Numbered from the stretch's first letter, positions 53,224 to 61,684 are shown. The stretch is 64,000 nucleotides of DNA from Bradyrhizobium tropiciagri (GCF_018130505.1 NZ_JAFCKH010000012.1:1-64000), one strand, 5' to 3'. The notes: generated by a model not told the origin, from the sequence alone. Numbers and translations are program-made.

Positions 53224-54903
53224 TCAAGCCCCGAACCGCGCGGCTAGATGGCCTGCTCGCTCAGGCGTGATCTTCTCGACCAGCGGGCCGAGCTTTTCGA
53301 TCGCGCGCCCGGCCTCGCCGTCGAGCAGGGCGGCGAGTGGGCCAGCGGGCCAGCGCGGCACGGCGTCGCTGCAGCCGAAGGCGCCGCGCACGCGATCCGA
53401 AAGGCCAGGCACGATGCTCCACGCCAGCGTCGCGCAGACGTGAACCAGGTTGAGCCCGGTCCGCGTCACCACGGCCGCGCGCGCGGGATCGGTCTTGATC
53501 GCGGTCCACGGTGCGGCGTGTTGCAGATAGGCGTTCGCGATATCCCAGATCGCGCGCGTCGCGGCGGCGGCCGCACGAAACTCCAATGCCTCGTGCTGGC
53601 GGCGGAGCGCTGCGATGCGCAGCTCCAGTTCATCGGCAAGCCGACGCTCGGCGTCGCCGGGCGTGCCGCCCGCGGGGATGCTGCCGTCGAAGGCGCGATG
53701 CGCGAAGCTGATGATGCGGTTGACGAGGTTGCCGAAGATGTCGGCGAGGTCCTTGTTCACATCGGCGACGAACCTCGTGATGCCAAAGTCGGTGTCGGCG
53801 CTCTCCGGCGCGTTGGCGATCAGCCACCAGCGCCACAGATCGGCCGGCAATTCCTCCAGCGCCGCATCGGTGAAGATGCCGCGGTTGCGGCTGGTCGAGA
53901 ATTTTCCGCCTTCGTAATTCAGCCAGTGGAAGCCCTTGATTACGTCGGCTGCCTTCCACGGCTCGCCGGAGCCGAGCAGCGTCGCCGGAAAGCTCACGGT
54001 GTGGAACGGGATGTTGTCCTTGCCGAGGAACTGGATGTAGCTGACGTCGTCGGCCCGCCACCACCATGTGCGCCAGTCGCGGCCGGGCGCGGCATCGGCC
54101 CATTCCTGCGTCGCCGCGATGTAGCCGATCGGCGCATCGAACCAGACATAGAACACTTTGCCGTCGAAGCCGTCCCGCGGCACCGGAATGCCCCAGGCGA
54201 GATCGCGCGTGATGCAGCGATCGCGCAGATCGGCGGTGAGCCAGCTCTTCGCTGTCGACACCACGAAGGGCGGCCATCCGGTACGGCCGTCGATCCAGGC
54301 ATTGAGCTTTGCGGTGAGCTGCGACTGCCGCAGGAACAGGTGGCGGCTGTCTCGGATCTCCAGCGTGCGGTCGCCCGACAGGGCGGATCGTGGATCGATC
54401 AATTCGGGCGGATCGAGCAGCGCGCCGCAATGGTCGCATTGATCGCCGCGCGCGCCGCCATCGCCGCAATGCGGACAGGTGCCGAGCACGTAGCGGTCGG
54501 GCAGGAAGCGACGGTCGGCGGGCGAGTACACCTGCTGCACGTTGCGCGCCTCGATCAGGCCGGCGGCGTCGAGCCGTCGGCAGAAGTGCTGCGTCAGCGC
54601 GTGATTGTGCAGCGAGGAGGTGCGGCCGAAATGATCGAAGGAGAGGTTGAAGCGGCGGTAGATGCCGGCCTGAATATCGTGCTGCGCATCGCAGAACGTC
54701 CTGACGTCCTGGCCGGCCGCGAGGGCGCCGAGCTCGGCCGGCGTGCCGTGCTCGTCGGTGGCGCAGATGAACAGCACGTCGTCGCCGACCTGCCGCCGGA
54801 AGCGGGCATGGACATCGGCGGGCAACAGGGAACCGATCAGATTGCCGAGATGCTTGACGCCGTTCACATAAGGCAGCGCGCTGGTGATGAGGATTTTGGT
54901 CAT
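53224..54903 (-). CDS. metG: Methionyl-tRNA synthetase
   Basis: This 559-residue class I synthetase has a HIGH-type motif (KHLGNLIGS, about residues 17-25), a zinc knuckle with two CxxC pairs (CPHC, CDHC), and a KMSKS-type loop reading KFSTS. It charges tRNA-Met with methionine. The zinc-containing form with KFSTS differs from the shorter MetRS usual in Rhizobiales, so it may be a second copy; that needs a genome check. No C-terminal tRNA-binding OB domain is present. ATG at 54903 gives the standard MTKILITSALPYVNG start. A leader with a short ORF and terminator precedes it. Confidence 0.92.
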   Translation of the reverse strand: MTKILITSALPYVNGVKHLGNLIGSLLPADVHARFRRQVGDDVLFICATDEHGTPAELGALAAGQDVRTFCDAQHDIQAGIYRRFNLSFDHFGRTSSLHNHALTQHFCRRLDAAGLIEARNVQQVYSPADRRFLPDRYVLGTCPHCGDGGARGDQCDHCGALLDPPELIDPRSALSGDRTLEIRDSRHLFLRQSQLTAKLNAWIDGRTGWPPFVVSTAKSWLTADLRDRCITRDLAWGIPVPRDGFDGKVFYVWFDAPIGYIAATQEWADAAPGRDWRTWWWRADDVSYIQFLGKDNIPFHTVSFPATLLGSGEPWKAADVIKGFHWLNYEGGKFSTSRNRGIFTDAALEELPADLWRWWLIANAPESADTDFGITRFVADVNKDLADIFGNLVNRIISFAHRAFDGSIPAGGTPGDAERRLADELELRIAALRRQHEALEFRAAAAATRAIWDIANAYLQHAAPWTAIKTDPARAAVVTRTGLNLVHVCATLAWSIVPGLSDRVRGAFGCSDAVPRWPAGPLAALLDGEAGRAIEKLGPLVEKITPERAGHLAARFGA

Positions 54904-54950
54904 GGGTGCGGTCTTTCGCGTTGGCTGATGCCGACCCCGGAAAATCAAAC

Positions 54951-54991
54951 CGGAAAAATCAAAAAGCCCTCCCGCGTGATCGGAAGGGCTT
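54951..54991 (-). terminator. Leader terminator upstream of metG (attenuator candidate)
   Basis: On the minus strand a stem (AAGCCCTTCC with GGGAGGGCTT, one mismatch) is followed by TTTTTGATTTTT, a strong intrinsic terminator signal, ending about 48 nt before the metG ATG. An outer 9-bp stem GCCGACCCC/GGGGTCGGC (55000-54992 with 54938-54930) encloses it. Placed upstream of the gene it faces, it looks like an attenuator rather than a gene end, since no minus-strand gene precedes it. Confidence 0.7.
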
Positions 54992-55022
54992 GGGGTCGGC
55001 TCATGCCTCGCGCAGGCGCGCG

Positions 55023-55097
55023 TTATCCCGTCCGGTCAGACTCCTTGCGGTCGGGCCGGGGCATTCGCGTCAGCTGTTGCACGCACACCAAAGTCAC
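55023..55097 (-). CDS. Possible leader peptide of metG (24 aa)
   Basis: A GTG-initiated 24-codon ORF encodes a peptide beginning MTLVCVQQLTRMPRP and ending at TAA (55023-55025). A good AAGGAG site (complement of 55107-55112) lies 9 nt before the start. It ends 32 nt upstream of the nested stems and terminator of the metG leader, the layout of a transcription-attenuation leader. It contains one internal Met but no run of Met codons, so the sensed signal is unclear. Confidence 0.35.
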   Translation of the reverse strand: MTLVCVQQLTRMPRPDRKESDRTG

Positions 55098-55172
55098 TGC
55101 AAAATTCTCCTTGCACGGACACTGTATCAGTTCTGGGCGCGCGCCGCCAGATCATCATTGCCGGGAGGCCAT

Positions 55173-55364
55173 ATGCCGATTGAGGATGAGGACCGTCCCA
55201 GGAAGAAGATCACGCATGAGATCGGACAGGATCTCTCGCTGTTGTCGGTCGAGGAATTGACCGAGCGCATCGCGCTGCTCAATGCCGAAGTCGATCGATT
55301 GAAAGAGGCGATGTCGAAGAAGCGAGCGTCGAAGGACGCCGCCAACGCGTTCTTCAAATCGTAG
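55173..55364 (+). CDS. DUF1192 family protein
   Basis: This 63-residue protein reads MPIEDEDRPRKKITHEIGQD with the DUF1192 helix LSVEELTERIALLNAEVDRL. It is a short coiled-coil-forming protein of unknown function, conserved in alphaproteobacteria. A GGGAGG site is 7 nt before the ATG at 55173. It is divergent from metG. Two palindromic repeats follow its stop codon. Confidence 0.88.
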   Translation: MPIEDEDRPRKKITHEIGQDLSLLSVEELTERIALLNAEVDRLKEAMSKKRASKDAANAFFKS

Positions 55365-55386
55365 GCACGCCACGCTCACCACTATC

Positions 55387-55470
55387 GTAGGATGGGTGGA
55401 GCGAAGCGATACCCATCGATAGCTCCCGCGCGGTGAGATGATGGGTATCGCTCCGCTCCACCCATCCTAC
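55387..55470. repeat. Dispersed palindromic repeat, family F
   Basis: An 84-bp element with ends GTAGGATGGGTGGAGCGAAG and GCTCCACCCATCCTAC and inner arms GATACCCATC/GATGGGTATC. It is the only copy of this family in the window and is directly followed by a family A element. Confidence 0.8.
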
Positions 55471-55482
55471 AGATTCCCCGTC

Positions 55483-55571
55483 GTAGCCTGGATGAAGCGA
55501 AGCGCAATCCGGGAACGGTCCATCCGCGTTTGCACCGGCCCCGGATTACGCTTGCGCTCCATCCGGGCTAC
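55483..55571. repeat. Dispersed palindromic repeat, family A
   Basis: An 89-bp copy with ends GTAGCCTGGATGAAGCGAAG and GCTCCATCCGGGCTAC, 12 nt after a family F element. With it, this occupies most of the first 200 nt of the 553-nt gap between the DUF1192 gene and the rcdA-like gene; the small RNA candidate fills part of the rest. Confidence 0.82.
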
Positions 55572-55689
55572 GCAGTCTCGCGACTTTGCGCCACCTGTCC
55601 CAAACTCGGTCACTGGCCGACATGGCAAACGAAGCTTAAAGAAATCCGTTCATTTACGATCAATTAAGCTTTCTCGATTATGACTTGTA

Positions 55690-55787
55690 TTGTCCTCGTT
55701 TGGACACCGAGTGGCTCCTGTCCACTCTGTTTGACGCCTCCCTGTTATCAACTTCAAAAGCCGCCGGAAACGGCGGCTCTTTTTTGT
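55690..55787 (+). ncRNA. Candidate small RNA with anti-Shine-Dalgarno motifs
   Basis: About 100 nt between repeats and the rcdA-like gene have the look of a rhizobial trans-acting small RNA. A 5' hairpin GAGTGG-ctcctgt-CCACTC (55709-55727) exposes CTCCT in its loop. A single-stranded stretch with GCCTCCC follows, then a perfect terminator at 55761-55787. The upstream segment (55620-55700) is AT-rich, suiting a promoter, but I cannot define -35/-10 boxes. The 5' end is estimated. No ORF fits the segment. Confidence 0.5.
55761..55787 (+). terminator. Intrinsic terminator of the small RNA candidate
   Basis: A perfect 8-bp stem AGCCGCCG-GAAA-CGGCGGCT with a GNRA tetraloop is followed by CTTTTTT on the plus strand. 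No protein gene on this strand ends nearby (the last is 400 nt upstream beyond two repeats), which points to a separate short transcript. Confidence 0.88.
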
Positions 55788-55917
55788 GCGCCCGGTCGCT
55801 GGAAACCATAAATCCGGTTGCGGCTGGACTCTTCGGCGCGCCCGCGCAATGATTTGTTCATCATAAGCCGGCCCGACAGATGCCGGTGGGCGTTACGGTG
55901 TTGTGAGGGCGTTAACC

Positions 55918-56430
55918 ATGGCGGATCGTTCCCAGAGCGAATCCGGTCTCGTGCTGTTCAGTGAACGGCTGACCAATTCGGCGGCATTCGGCGTCTTGTT
56001 CCGGGAAGGCATGGACCTGGTCGAGCAGACCGCGGCCTATCTCGACGGCGACGGCCGCACCGAGGCCAAGGCGCTCGAGCGCTCCGTCAGCCTGACCTAT
56101 GCCACCGAAAGCATGCGCCTGACCACCCGCCTGATGCAGCTCGCCTCCTGGCTCTTGCTGCACCGCGCGGTCAAGGAAGGCGAGATGACGCTCACGCAAG
56201 CCAACCGCGAGAAGACCAAGGTCAAGCTCACCGCGGCCGATCCCGGCCCGACCGACATGATCGCGAAGCTGCCCGAGCAGTTGCAGGTCCTGATCGCCCG
56301 CTCGATGGACCTGCAAGCGCGCGTGCGCCGGCTCGACACCACGATCCACGCCCCGGCGCCCGATCGCTCGTCGATCGGCAATCCGCTGGTGCCGCAACTC
56401 AACCGCCTGAAGGCCGCGTTCGAGCGGTAA
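55918..56430 (+). CDS. DUF1465 / RcdA-like regulator of CtrA degradation
   Basis: This 170-residue helical protein has the DUF1465 signature VLFREGMDLVEQTAAYLDGD and TYATESMRLTTRLMQLASWLL. In Caulobacter the homologue RcdA is an adaptor that helps ClpXP degrade the cell-cycle regulator CtrA, so a similar cell-cycle proteolysis role is likely. The ATG at 55918 (MADRSQSES) is favoured over an upstream start at 55903. It follows the small RNA candidate by 130 nt and is monocistronic. Confidence 0.88.
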   Translation: MADRSQSESGLVLFSERLTNSAAFGVLFREGMDLVEQTAAYLDGDGRTEAKALERSVSLTYATESMRLTTRLMQLASWLLLHRAVKEGEMTLTQANREKTKVKLTAADPGPTDMIAKLPEQLQVLIARSMDLQARVRRLDTTIHAPAPDRSSIGNPLVPQLNRLKAAFER

Positions 56431-56593
56431 CGGCGCAAGGCATCCTAAAACGACAGATGGCGCGGCGTAGGCCGCGCCATCATTCGTATTGGGCCGTGTG
56501 TGCGCTCACGCGACCAATCCAACTCTCGCAGAGCCTGTTCCTAGCTTCAGGCTTGAGGCACAATCGCTTTGCTGTGTGTCGGCGGGTAGTTCG

Positions 56594-57196
56594 GTGCGGA
56601 GGACGATCAAGGTGTTTTCTCGGCGAAGGTCGCTGATTGCCGCAGCGTGTGCGGTACCGCTTGTTGTGGCGGCTATTGGCAAGGCTGGCGGCCAAACGGC
56701 CAGCCGCCTGGAGGCGCCCCCCAAGACACCTGCGGAAATGGCCCATGCGATTGCTCATTCGATCGACGCGATGGCTCGCGCGATTGACGCAAAGATGCCG
56801 AAAACGGCGACCCCGTCGAGAACCTTCGAATTTGCAACGTCGCACGACAACGTCGTCGTGGTGCATTACAGGGCGAATGATACGCGTGTGTTTCCTCGCG
56901 ACAAAGCCGAAGGCGAGGAGCAGCGACTTCGATTTGCCGGCAAGTTTTGCTTTGATGGTAGCGTATCGCTATTTCAAAAAGATGGAGTCGTAATACATCA
57001 AGTTCTTGCCTCGCCCGACAATAGGGCTCCTTTTGAGTTCACTATCGATCAATCGACGTGCGCTGCGCTGATAGAGGACGCCAAAGTGCGCATCGGATCC
57101 GTCAAGCAGGAAGCGGGGCCAGGGCCGAACTCGTTAACTGAGCCGAAGCGTGTGCACACCATGACGATTCGGCCGGAGCAGGCCGAACAGAAATAG
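56594..57196 (+). CDS. Hypothetical exported protein of atypical composition
   Basis: I do not recognise a family. The 200-residue product has an N-terminal export signal (SRRRSLIAAACAVPLVVAAI, a twin-arginine-like RRR before the hydrophobic stretch). A soluble domain with two cysteines (KFCFDGS, DQSTCAAL) follows, then a C-terminal tail ending PEQAEQK. The 3' half is visibly less GC-rich (about half G+C by eye) than neighbouring genes, which suggests recent acquisition. Start codons GTG at 56594 and GTG at 56612 are both possible. No neighbour suggests a job. Confidence 0.55.
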   Translation: MRRTIKVFSRRRSLIAAACAVPLVVAAIGKAGGQTASRLEAPPKTPAEMAHAIAHSIDAMARAIDAKMPKTATPSRTFEFATSHDNVVVVHYRANDTRVFPRDKAEGEEQRLRFAGKFCFDGSVSLFQKDGVVIHQVLASPDNRAPFEFTIDQSTCAALIEDAKVRIGSVKQEAGPGPNSLTEPKRVHTMTIRPEQAEQK

Positions 57197-57367
57197 CTCG
57201 ATCGGCATCGAGCCGCCGCGGAGCTGTCCATGCCATGGGATGCTGACGGTGGTGCGCGGGCGCGGCATAGTGGTTCAGTCGATATGATCGAAAGTGGCCC
57301 TTATCATAGACCACATCGGCGCTATTGTGCGAGTCGATAGCTGACGAGGTCTGCCAAAGGGTCTGCC

Positions 57368-57994
57368 ATGTATTTGCCGCCGCACTTTGAGATCAACGAG
57401 CTCGGCGCGATCCACGCCGCGATGAAGGCGTCGCGGCTGGCGACGCTGGTCACCGCCACCGCCGACGGTCTGATCGGAACGCCGCTGCCGCTGATCCTCG
57501 ACGCAGGCGAGGGCGAGTTCGGCACGCTGTACGGCCACGTCGCGCGGCCCAATCCGCAGTGGAAGACGCCCGCGACCGACGAGGCGATGGCGATCTTCAG
57601 CGGGCCCGACGCCTATGTGACGCCGTCCTGGTATGTGACCAAGGCCGAGCACGGCAAGGTCGTGCCGACCTGGAATTACGTTGCCGTGCACGCGTACGGC
57701 CCCGTCGAATTCTTCGAGGATGCCGACCGCCTGCTCGCGGTCGTGACGCGGTTGACCGAGTTGCACGAGAGCTCGCGCAAGGAAGCATGGCAGGTCTCGG
57801 ATGCGCCTGATGATTTCATCAAGGCGCAGCTGCGCGGCATCGTCGGCTTGCGGATGCCGGTCACGCGGCTCGATGCCAAGAAGAAGATGAGCCAGAACCG
57901 CAAGCTCGAGGATCGCGCCGGTGTCATCGCCGGGCTCGGCGCCAGCGACAATCACGTCGACCGCGAGGTCGCGGCGATGATCCCGGCGAACTGA
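57368..57994 (+). CDS. PaiB-like FMN-binding protein
   Basis: This 208-residue protein starts MYLPPHFEINELGAIHAAMK with the PaiB family pattern: GTLYGHVARPNPQW, the PSWYVTKAEHGKVVPTWNYV stretch, and a C-terminal MSQNRKLEDRAGVIAGL. These split-barrel flavin-binding proteins were described as negative regulators in Bacillus, but direct DNA binding is uncertain. It is 14 nt upstream of the LysE-like gene and probably co-transcribed. Confidence 0.9.
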   Translation: MYLPPHFEINELGAIHAAMKASRLATLVTATADGLIGTPLPLILDAGEGEFGTLYGHVARPNPQWKTPATDEAMAIFSGPDAYVTPSWYVTKAEHGKVVPTWNYVAVHAYGPVEFFEDADRLLAVVTRLTELHESSRKEAWQVSDAPDDFIKAQLRGIVGLRMPVTRLDAKKKMSQNRKLEDRAGVIAGLGASDNHVDREVAAMIPAN

Positions 57995-58008
57995 GGTCGC
58001 GCATACCG

Positions 58009-58626
58009 ATGGAATTGTACCTTGCCTTCGCGATCACCACCGCGACCTTCGCGCTGATCCCGGGGCCCGCCATGCTCTACGCCGCCGCGCGCACTTTGGC
58101 CGGCGGCCGGCGCGCCGGGCTGATGGCCTCGCTCGGCCTGCATCTCGGCGGCTATGTCCATGTCATCGCCGCGGCGGCTGGCCTCGCGCTGCTGTTTCAC
58201 GCGGTGCCGCCGCTGTTCATGGCGATGAAGCTCGCCGGCGCGGCCTATCTGGTCTGGCTCGGCCTGTCGCTGTTCCGCGACGGCAGTGACACTGCGCGGC
58301 CCGAGCTGGCGCCGCTGTCGGGAAAACGCGCCTTCGTGCAGAGCATCGTGGTCGAGGTGCTCAATCCGAAGACCGCGATTTTCTTCCTGGCCTTCCTGCC
58401 GCAATTCGTCGATGCATCAGCGAGCCTGCCGGTCTGGGCGCAGCTGTTCCTGCTCGGCGCGATCGTGAATTTGAGCTTCTCGCTGGTCGACGTCGTCTGC
58501 GTGGTCTTCGCCAGCGCCGTGATGTCGAAGCTGCAGCGCTCGCGCACCTCGCAGCGCATCATGCAACGGATCGGCGGCAGCATCCTTGTCGCGCTCGGCG
58601 CACGCCTCGCATTCCAGGATCGCTAG
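58009..58626 (+). CDS. LysE-family amino acid exporter
   Basis: This 205-residue inner-membrane protein has six transmembrane segments. The RhtB/LysE N-terminal motif reads FALIPGPAMLYAAARTLAGG, followed by GAAYLVWLGLSLFRDG and VVEVLNPKTAIFFLAFLPQF. It should export an amino acid or related metabolite. It lies just downstream of the PaiB-like gene. A family C repeat follows its stop. Confidence 0.92.
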   Translation: MELYLAFAITTATFALIPGPAMLYAAARTLAGGRRAGLMASLGLHLGGYVHVIAAAAGLALLFHAVPPLFMAMKLAGAAYLVWLGLSLFRDGSDTARPELAPLSGKRAFVQSIVVEVLNPKTAIFFLAFLPQFVDASASLPVWAQLFLLGAIVNLSFSLVDVVCVVFASAVMSKLQRSRTSQRIMQRIGGSILVALGARLAFQDR

Positions 58627-58655
58627 CGGTCCGTTCGTAGTCCCCATCCACCGGT

Positions 58656-58758
58656 GTCATCGCCCGGCTCGACCGGGCGATCCAGTACGCTGCGGCTTCT
58701 CGGCTCGAGCACTGCTGCCTCCGGAATACTGGATCACCCGGTCAAGCCGGGTGATGAC
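58656..58758. repeat. Dispersed palindromic repeat, family C
   Basis: A 103-bp copy with ends GTCATCGCCCGGCTCGACCG and CGGTCAAGCCGGGTGATGAC. It separates the LysE-like gene from the terminator of rpmE. Confidence 0.82.
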
Positions 58759-58796
58759 AGCGCGTTGTTTGGTGAGCGATCAGGCAACATCCCCAA

Positions 58797-58825
58797 ACAA
58801 AAACGCCCCCGCGATGGGGGCGTTT
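58797..58825 (-). terminator. Intrinsic terminator of rpmE
   Basis: A 10-bp stem AAACGCCCCC-gcgat-GGGGGCGTTT (58801-58825) is followed on the minus strand by TTGTTTGG. It lies 36 nt after the rpmE stop codon. Confidence 0.85.
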
Positions 58826-58860
58826 CGATCTCGCCGCAAGGGGCGAAACGGGTGCAGACC

Positions 58861-59088
58861 TCAGTCCTTCTTGAGGAAGCCCGAAAACTTCTTTTGGAAC
58901 CGCGAGACGCGACCGCCGCGGTCCATCAGCTGCTGGGTGCCGCCGGTCCAGGCCGGGTGCGACTTGGGGTCGATGTCGAGGTTCAGCGTCTCGCCTTCCT
59001 TGCCCCAGGTCGAGCGGGTCATGTATTCGGTGCCGTCGGTCATGACGACCTTAATCATATGATAATTCGGATGAATATCGGCTTTCAT
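58861..59088 (-). CDS. rpmE: 50S ribosomal protein L31
   Basis: This 75-residue L31 reads [20 protein letters not shown]. It lacks the CxxC zinc residues of E. coli RpmE, as usual in alphaproteobacteria (C- type). It joins the large ribosomal subunit at the 30S interface. It has its own terminator and is divergent from the ABC exporter gene, with 207 nt between. Confidence 0.97.
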   Translation of the reverse strand: MKADIHPNYHMIKVVMTDGTEYMTRSTWGKEGETLNLDIDPKSHPAWTGGTQQLMDRGGRVSRFQKKFSGFLKKD

Positions 59089-59295
59089 GGCAGTTCCTTC
59101 GGCGCGCCGGCGCCCGTCTCAAGATGTCTGGGATACGGGATTTGGGCGGCTCTATACCCCAAGGGGAACGCCAAAACAAGCCGGAAACCGGCTGGAAAAC
59201 CGCCCTCAAGCCCATCACCGGATTGGGACTTTCGGTCCATTTGCCAGCCGGGGGTCGGCGGGCCTATGTGGGGGGCGATAGAACCGGTCTAGATC

Positions 59296-61152
59296 ATGAG
59301 CGTAGCCGAACAGCTTGAGACCATCAGGAGCAATCCGCAGCCCCCGCGCGATGCGTTGCTCGAGGAGGAAGCCTTCATCGAGAGCCAGCTCACCGAGCCG
59401 GCCAAGAGCCGTGCGCGCCTGCGGCCGCTGCTGGCGCTGGCGCCCTATGTCGCGCGCTACAAGGGTCGCGCCATCCTCGCGCTGATCTCGCTGACGGTCG
59501 CGGCGATCACCACGCTGATCGTGCCGGTCGCGGTGCGGCGGATGATCGACATGGGCTTCACGCCCGAAGGCATCGCGATGATCAACAGCTATTTCAGCGT
59601 GATGATCGCGGTGGTCGCGGTGCTGGCCTGCGCCAGTGCCTCGCGCTACTACCTCGTGATGACGATCGGCGAGCGCATCGTCGCCGATCTCAGGCGCGAT
59701 GTGTTCGCGCACCTGATCTCGCTGTCGCCGACGTTCTTCGATTCGGCGCGCTCGGGCGAACTGGTGTCGCGGCTCACCGCCGATACCACGCAGATCAAGT
59801 CGGCGGTCGGCGCCTCGGTCTCGATCGCGTTGCGCAACATGATGCTGTTCATCGGCGCCGCCGCGATGATGGTGATCACGAGCCCGCGGCTGTCGCTGTT
59901 CGTGCTGCTGGCGATCCCGATGATCGTGATCCCGCTGGTCGCGTTCGGCCGCTGGGTGCGGCGGCTGTCGCGCACCGCGCAGGACACGCTGGCCGAAGCC
60001 AGCGCCTATGCGAGCGAGCTCGTCAACGCGATCCGCACCGTGCAGGCCTATACCGGCGAGCGGCTGGCGCGGACGCGCTTCGCCCACGAGGTCGAGCAGG
60101 CCTATGACGCCGCGCGCAGCTCGACCAAGGCGCGCGCGGTGCTGACGCTGATCGTGATCTTCATCGTGTTCGCCAGCGTGGTCGTGATCCTCTGGGTCGG
60201 CTCGCACGACGTGCTGGTCGGCACCATCAGCCCGGGCCGGCTCGGCCAGTTCATCCTCTATACGGCCTTTGCCGCGAGCGGCCTCGGCCAGCTCAGCGAG
60301 GTCTGGGGCGAGGTCTCGGCCGCGTCCGGCGCCGCCGAACGGCTGTTCGAGATCCTGCGCGTCAAGCCGGAGATCGCAGCTCCTGCCGCGCCGCGCGCGC
60401 TGCCGCAGCCTTCGCGCGGCGATGTCGGCTTCGACAATGTCAGCTTCGCCTATCCGACGCGGCCGAACGCGCTCGCGGTCGACGGCGTGTCGCTCCAGGT
60501 GCGCTCGGGCGAGAAGGTCGCGATCGTCGGTCCCTCCGGCGCCGGCAAGAGCACACTGTTCCATCTCCTGCTGCGCTTCTACGATCCGAAATCGGGCACC
60601 ATCTCGCTTGACGGTGTGGCGATCCGCGATGCCGATCCGGCCGAGGTGCGCGCGCGCATCGCGCTGGTACCGCAGGACTCCGTCGTGTTCGCGGCCAGCG
60701 CGCGCGAGAACATCCGCTTCGGCCGGCCCGATGCGACGGATGCCGAGGTCGAGCGCGCCGCCGATCTCGCCCATGCCACCGAGTTCCTGCGCCGGCTGCC
60801 CGGCGGCTTCGAGGCGCAGCTCGGCGAGCGCGGCGTGACGCTGTCCGGCGGCCAGCGCCAGCGCATCGCGATCGCACGCGCGATCCTGCGCGATGCGCCG
60901 CTGCTCCTGCTCGACGAGGCGACCTCTGCCCTCGACGCCGAGAGCGAGACGCTGGTGCAGACCGCGCTGGAAGAATTGATGAAGCATCGCACCACGCTGG
61001 TGATCGCGCATCGCCTCGCCACCGTGTTGTCCTGCGACCGTATCCTGGTGATGGAGCAGGGCCGGATCGTCGAGCAGGGCACCCATGCCGAGCTGGTCGC
61101 CGCCGGCGGCCTTTACGCCCGGCTGGCACGGCTGCAGTTCGAGGGAATCTAA
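59296..61152 (+). CDS. ABC transporter, fused permease and ATP-binding (MsbA/ABCB type)
   Basis: This 618-residue half-transporter has six transmembrane helices (about 50-345) and a nucleotide-binding domain (about 370-610). The domain carries Walker [10 protein letters not shown], signature LSGGQRQR, Walker [13 protein letters not shown] and the H-loop IAHRLA. Such homodimers export lipids, drugs or peptides. The N-terminal 40 residues are acidic and cytoplasmic. It is divergent from rpmE, and the downstream small gene follows within 143 nt. Confidence 0.93.
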   Translation: MSVAEQLETIRSNPQPPRDALLEEEAFIESQLTEPAKSRARLRPLLALAPYVARYKGRAILALISLTVAAITTLIVPVAVRRMIDMGFTPEGIAMINSYFSVMIAVVAVLACASASRYYLVMTIGERIVADLRRDVFAHLISLSPTFFDSARSGELVSRLTADTTQIKSAVGASVSIALRNMMLFIGAAAMMVITSPRLSLFVLLAIPMIVIPLVAFGRWVRRLSRTAQDTLAEASAYASELVNAIRTVQAYTGERLARTRFAHEVEQAYDAARSSTKARAVLTLIVIFIVFASVVVILWVGSHDVLVGTISPGRLGQFILYTAFAASGLGQLSEVWGEVSAASGAAERLFEILRVKPEIAAPAAPRALPQPSRGDVGFDNVSFAYPTRPNALAVDGVSLQVRSGEKVAIVGPSGAGKSTLFHLLLRFYDPKSGTISLDGVAIRDADPAEVRARIALVPQDSVVFAASARENIRFGRPDATDAEVERAADLAHATEFLRRLPGGFEAQLGERGVTLSGGQRQRIAIARAILRDAPLLLLDEATSALDAESETLVQTALEELMKHRTTLVIAHRLATVLSCDRILVMEQGRIVEQGTHAELVAAGGLYARLARLQFEGI

Positions 61153-61294
61153 AGGGGCCTTCGCGCCTCTATGCTTTTCCTATGTGATCGGCCGCGCGCT
61201 CCCCTCGAAAACCTATTCCCGCGCAAGGATAGTCGCGCCGCGCCGAACCTCCCTCGACAGCGGAGGGAGCATCGGCGGGCGGGGTGTTCGACTG

Positions 61295-61684
61295 ATGCGC
61301 GAGACAGCGACCGAACCGGAGGGCAGGCTGCTGCGCGCCTGGCAGCTCGCCGTCCTGCGCTTTGCCGTGACGCTCGACGACGACGACCGGATGCATGTGC
61401 TCGGCGTCGCCGGCGAGGTCGATCGGCTCGGCGGCGCTGACGACGCGTTCCACTTCTTCCGCAGGACGTCGGCGGAACTGTGCACGGCGATCTCCGGTCA
61501 AGATGCGGATCAGGAGGCGGTGATCCAGCGCTTCCTGGCGCAGATCGACAATGTCAGGTTCAAGCGCGCGTTCGAAGCCGCGGTCGCACGGGACCGGACG
61601 CCGCCGAAACTCGTCGCCAGCCGAATCAAGCCGAACAACGATCTCTGGCGGGGACTCGCGCCGCGGCGTGCGACCGGAACATAA
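61295..61684 (+). CDS. Hypothetical cytoplasmic protein (129 aa)
   Basis: I do not recognise a family. The 129-residue product has an N-terminal helix MRETATEPEGRLLRAWQLAV, a LDDDDRMHVLGVAGEVDRLG region, and a basic tail ending WRGLAPRRATGT. No membrane segment or cysteine pair is present apart from one Cys. A GAGGGA ribosome-like site occurs about 30 nt before the ATG at 61295, so the start is uncertain. It lies between the ABC exporter and the amidohydrolase gene. Confidence 0.5.
   Translation: MRETATEPEGRLLRAWQLAVLRFAVTLDDDDRMHVLGVAGEVDRLGGADDAFHFFRRTSAELCTAISGQDADQEAVIQRFLAQIDNVRFKRAFEAAVARDRTPPKLVASRIKPNNDLWRGLAPRRATGT

Noticed and set aside
54930-55172. A T-box or SAM riboswitch upstream of metG
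   Set aside because: I see neither the T-box consensus nor a recognisable SAM-II or SAM-V core. The region has only a short ORF and terminator stems, so I describe it as an attenuator candidate instead.
8279-58758. The recurring palindromic repeats as CRISPR arrays or insertion sequences
   Set aside because: Copies are scattered singly, have internal symmetry and variable centres, and lie near no cas or transposase genes. There are no regularly spaced direct repeats.
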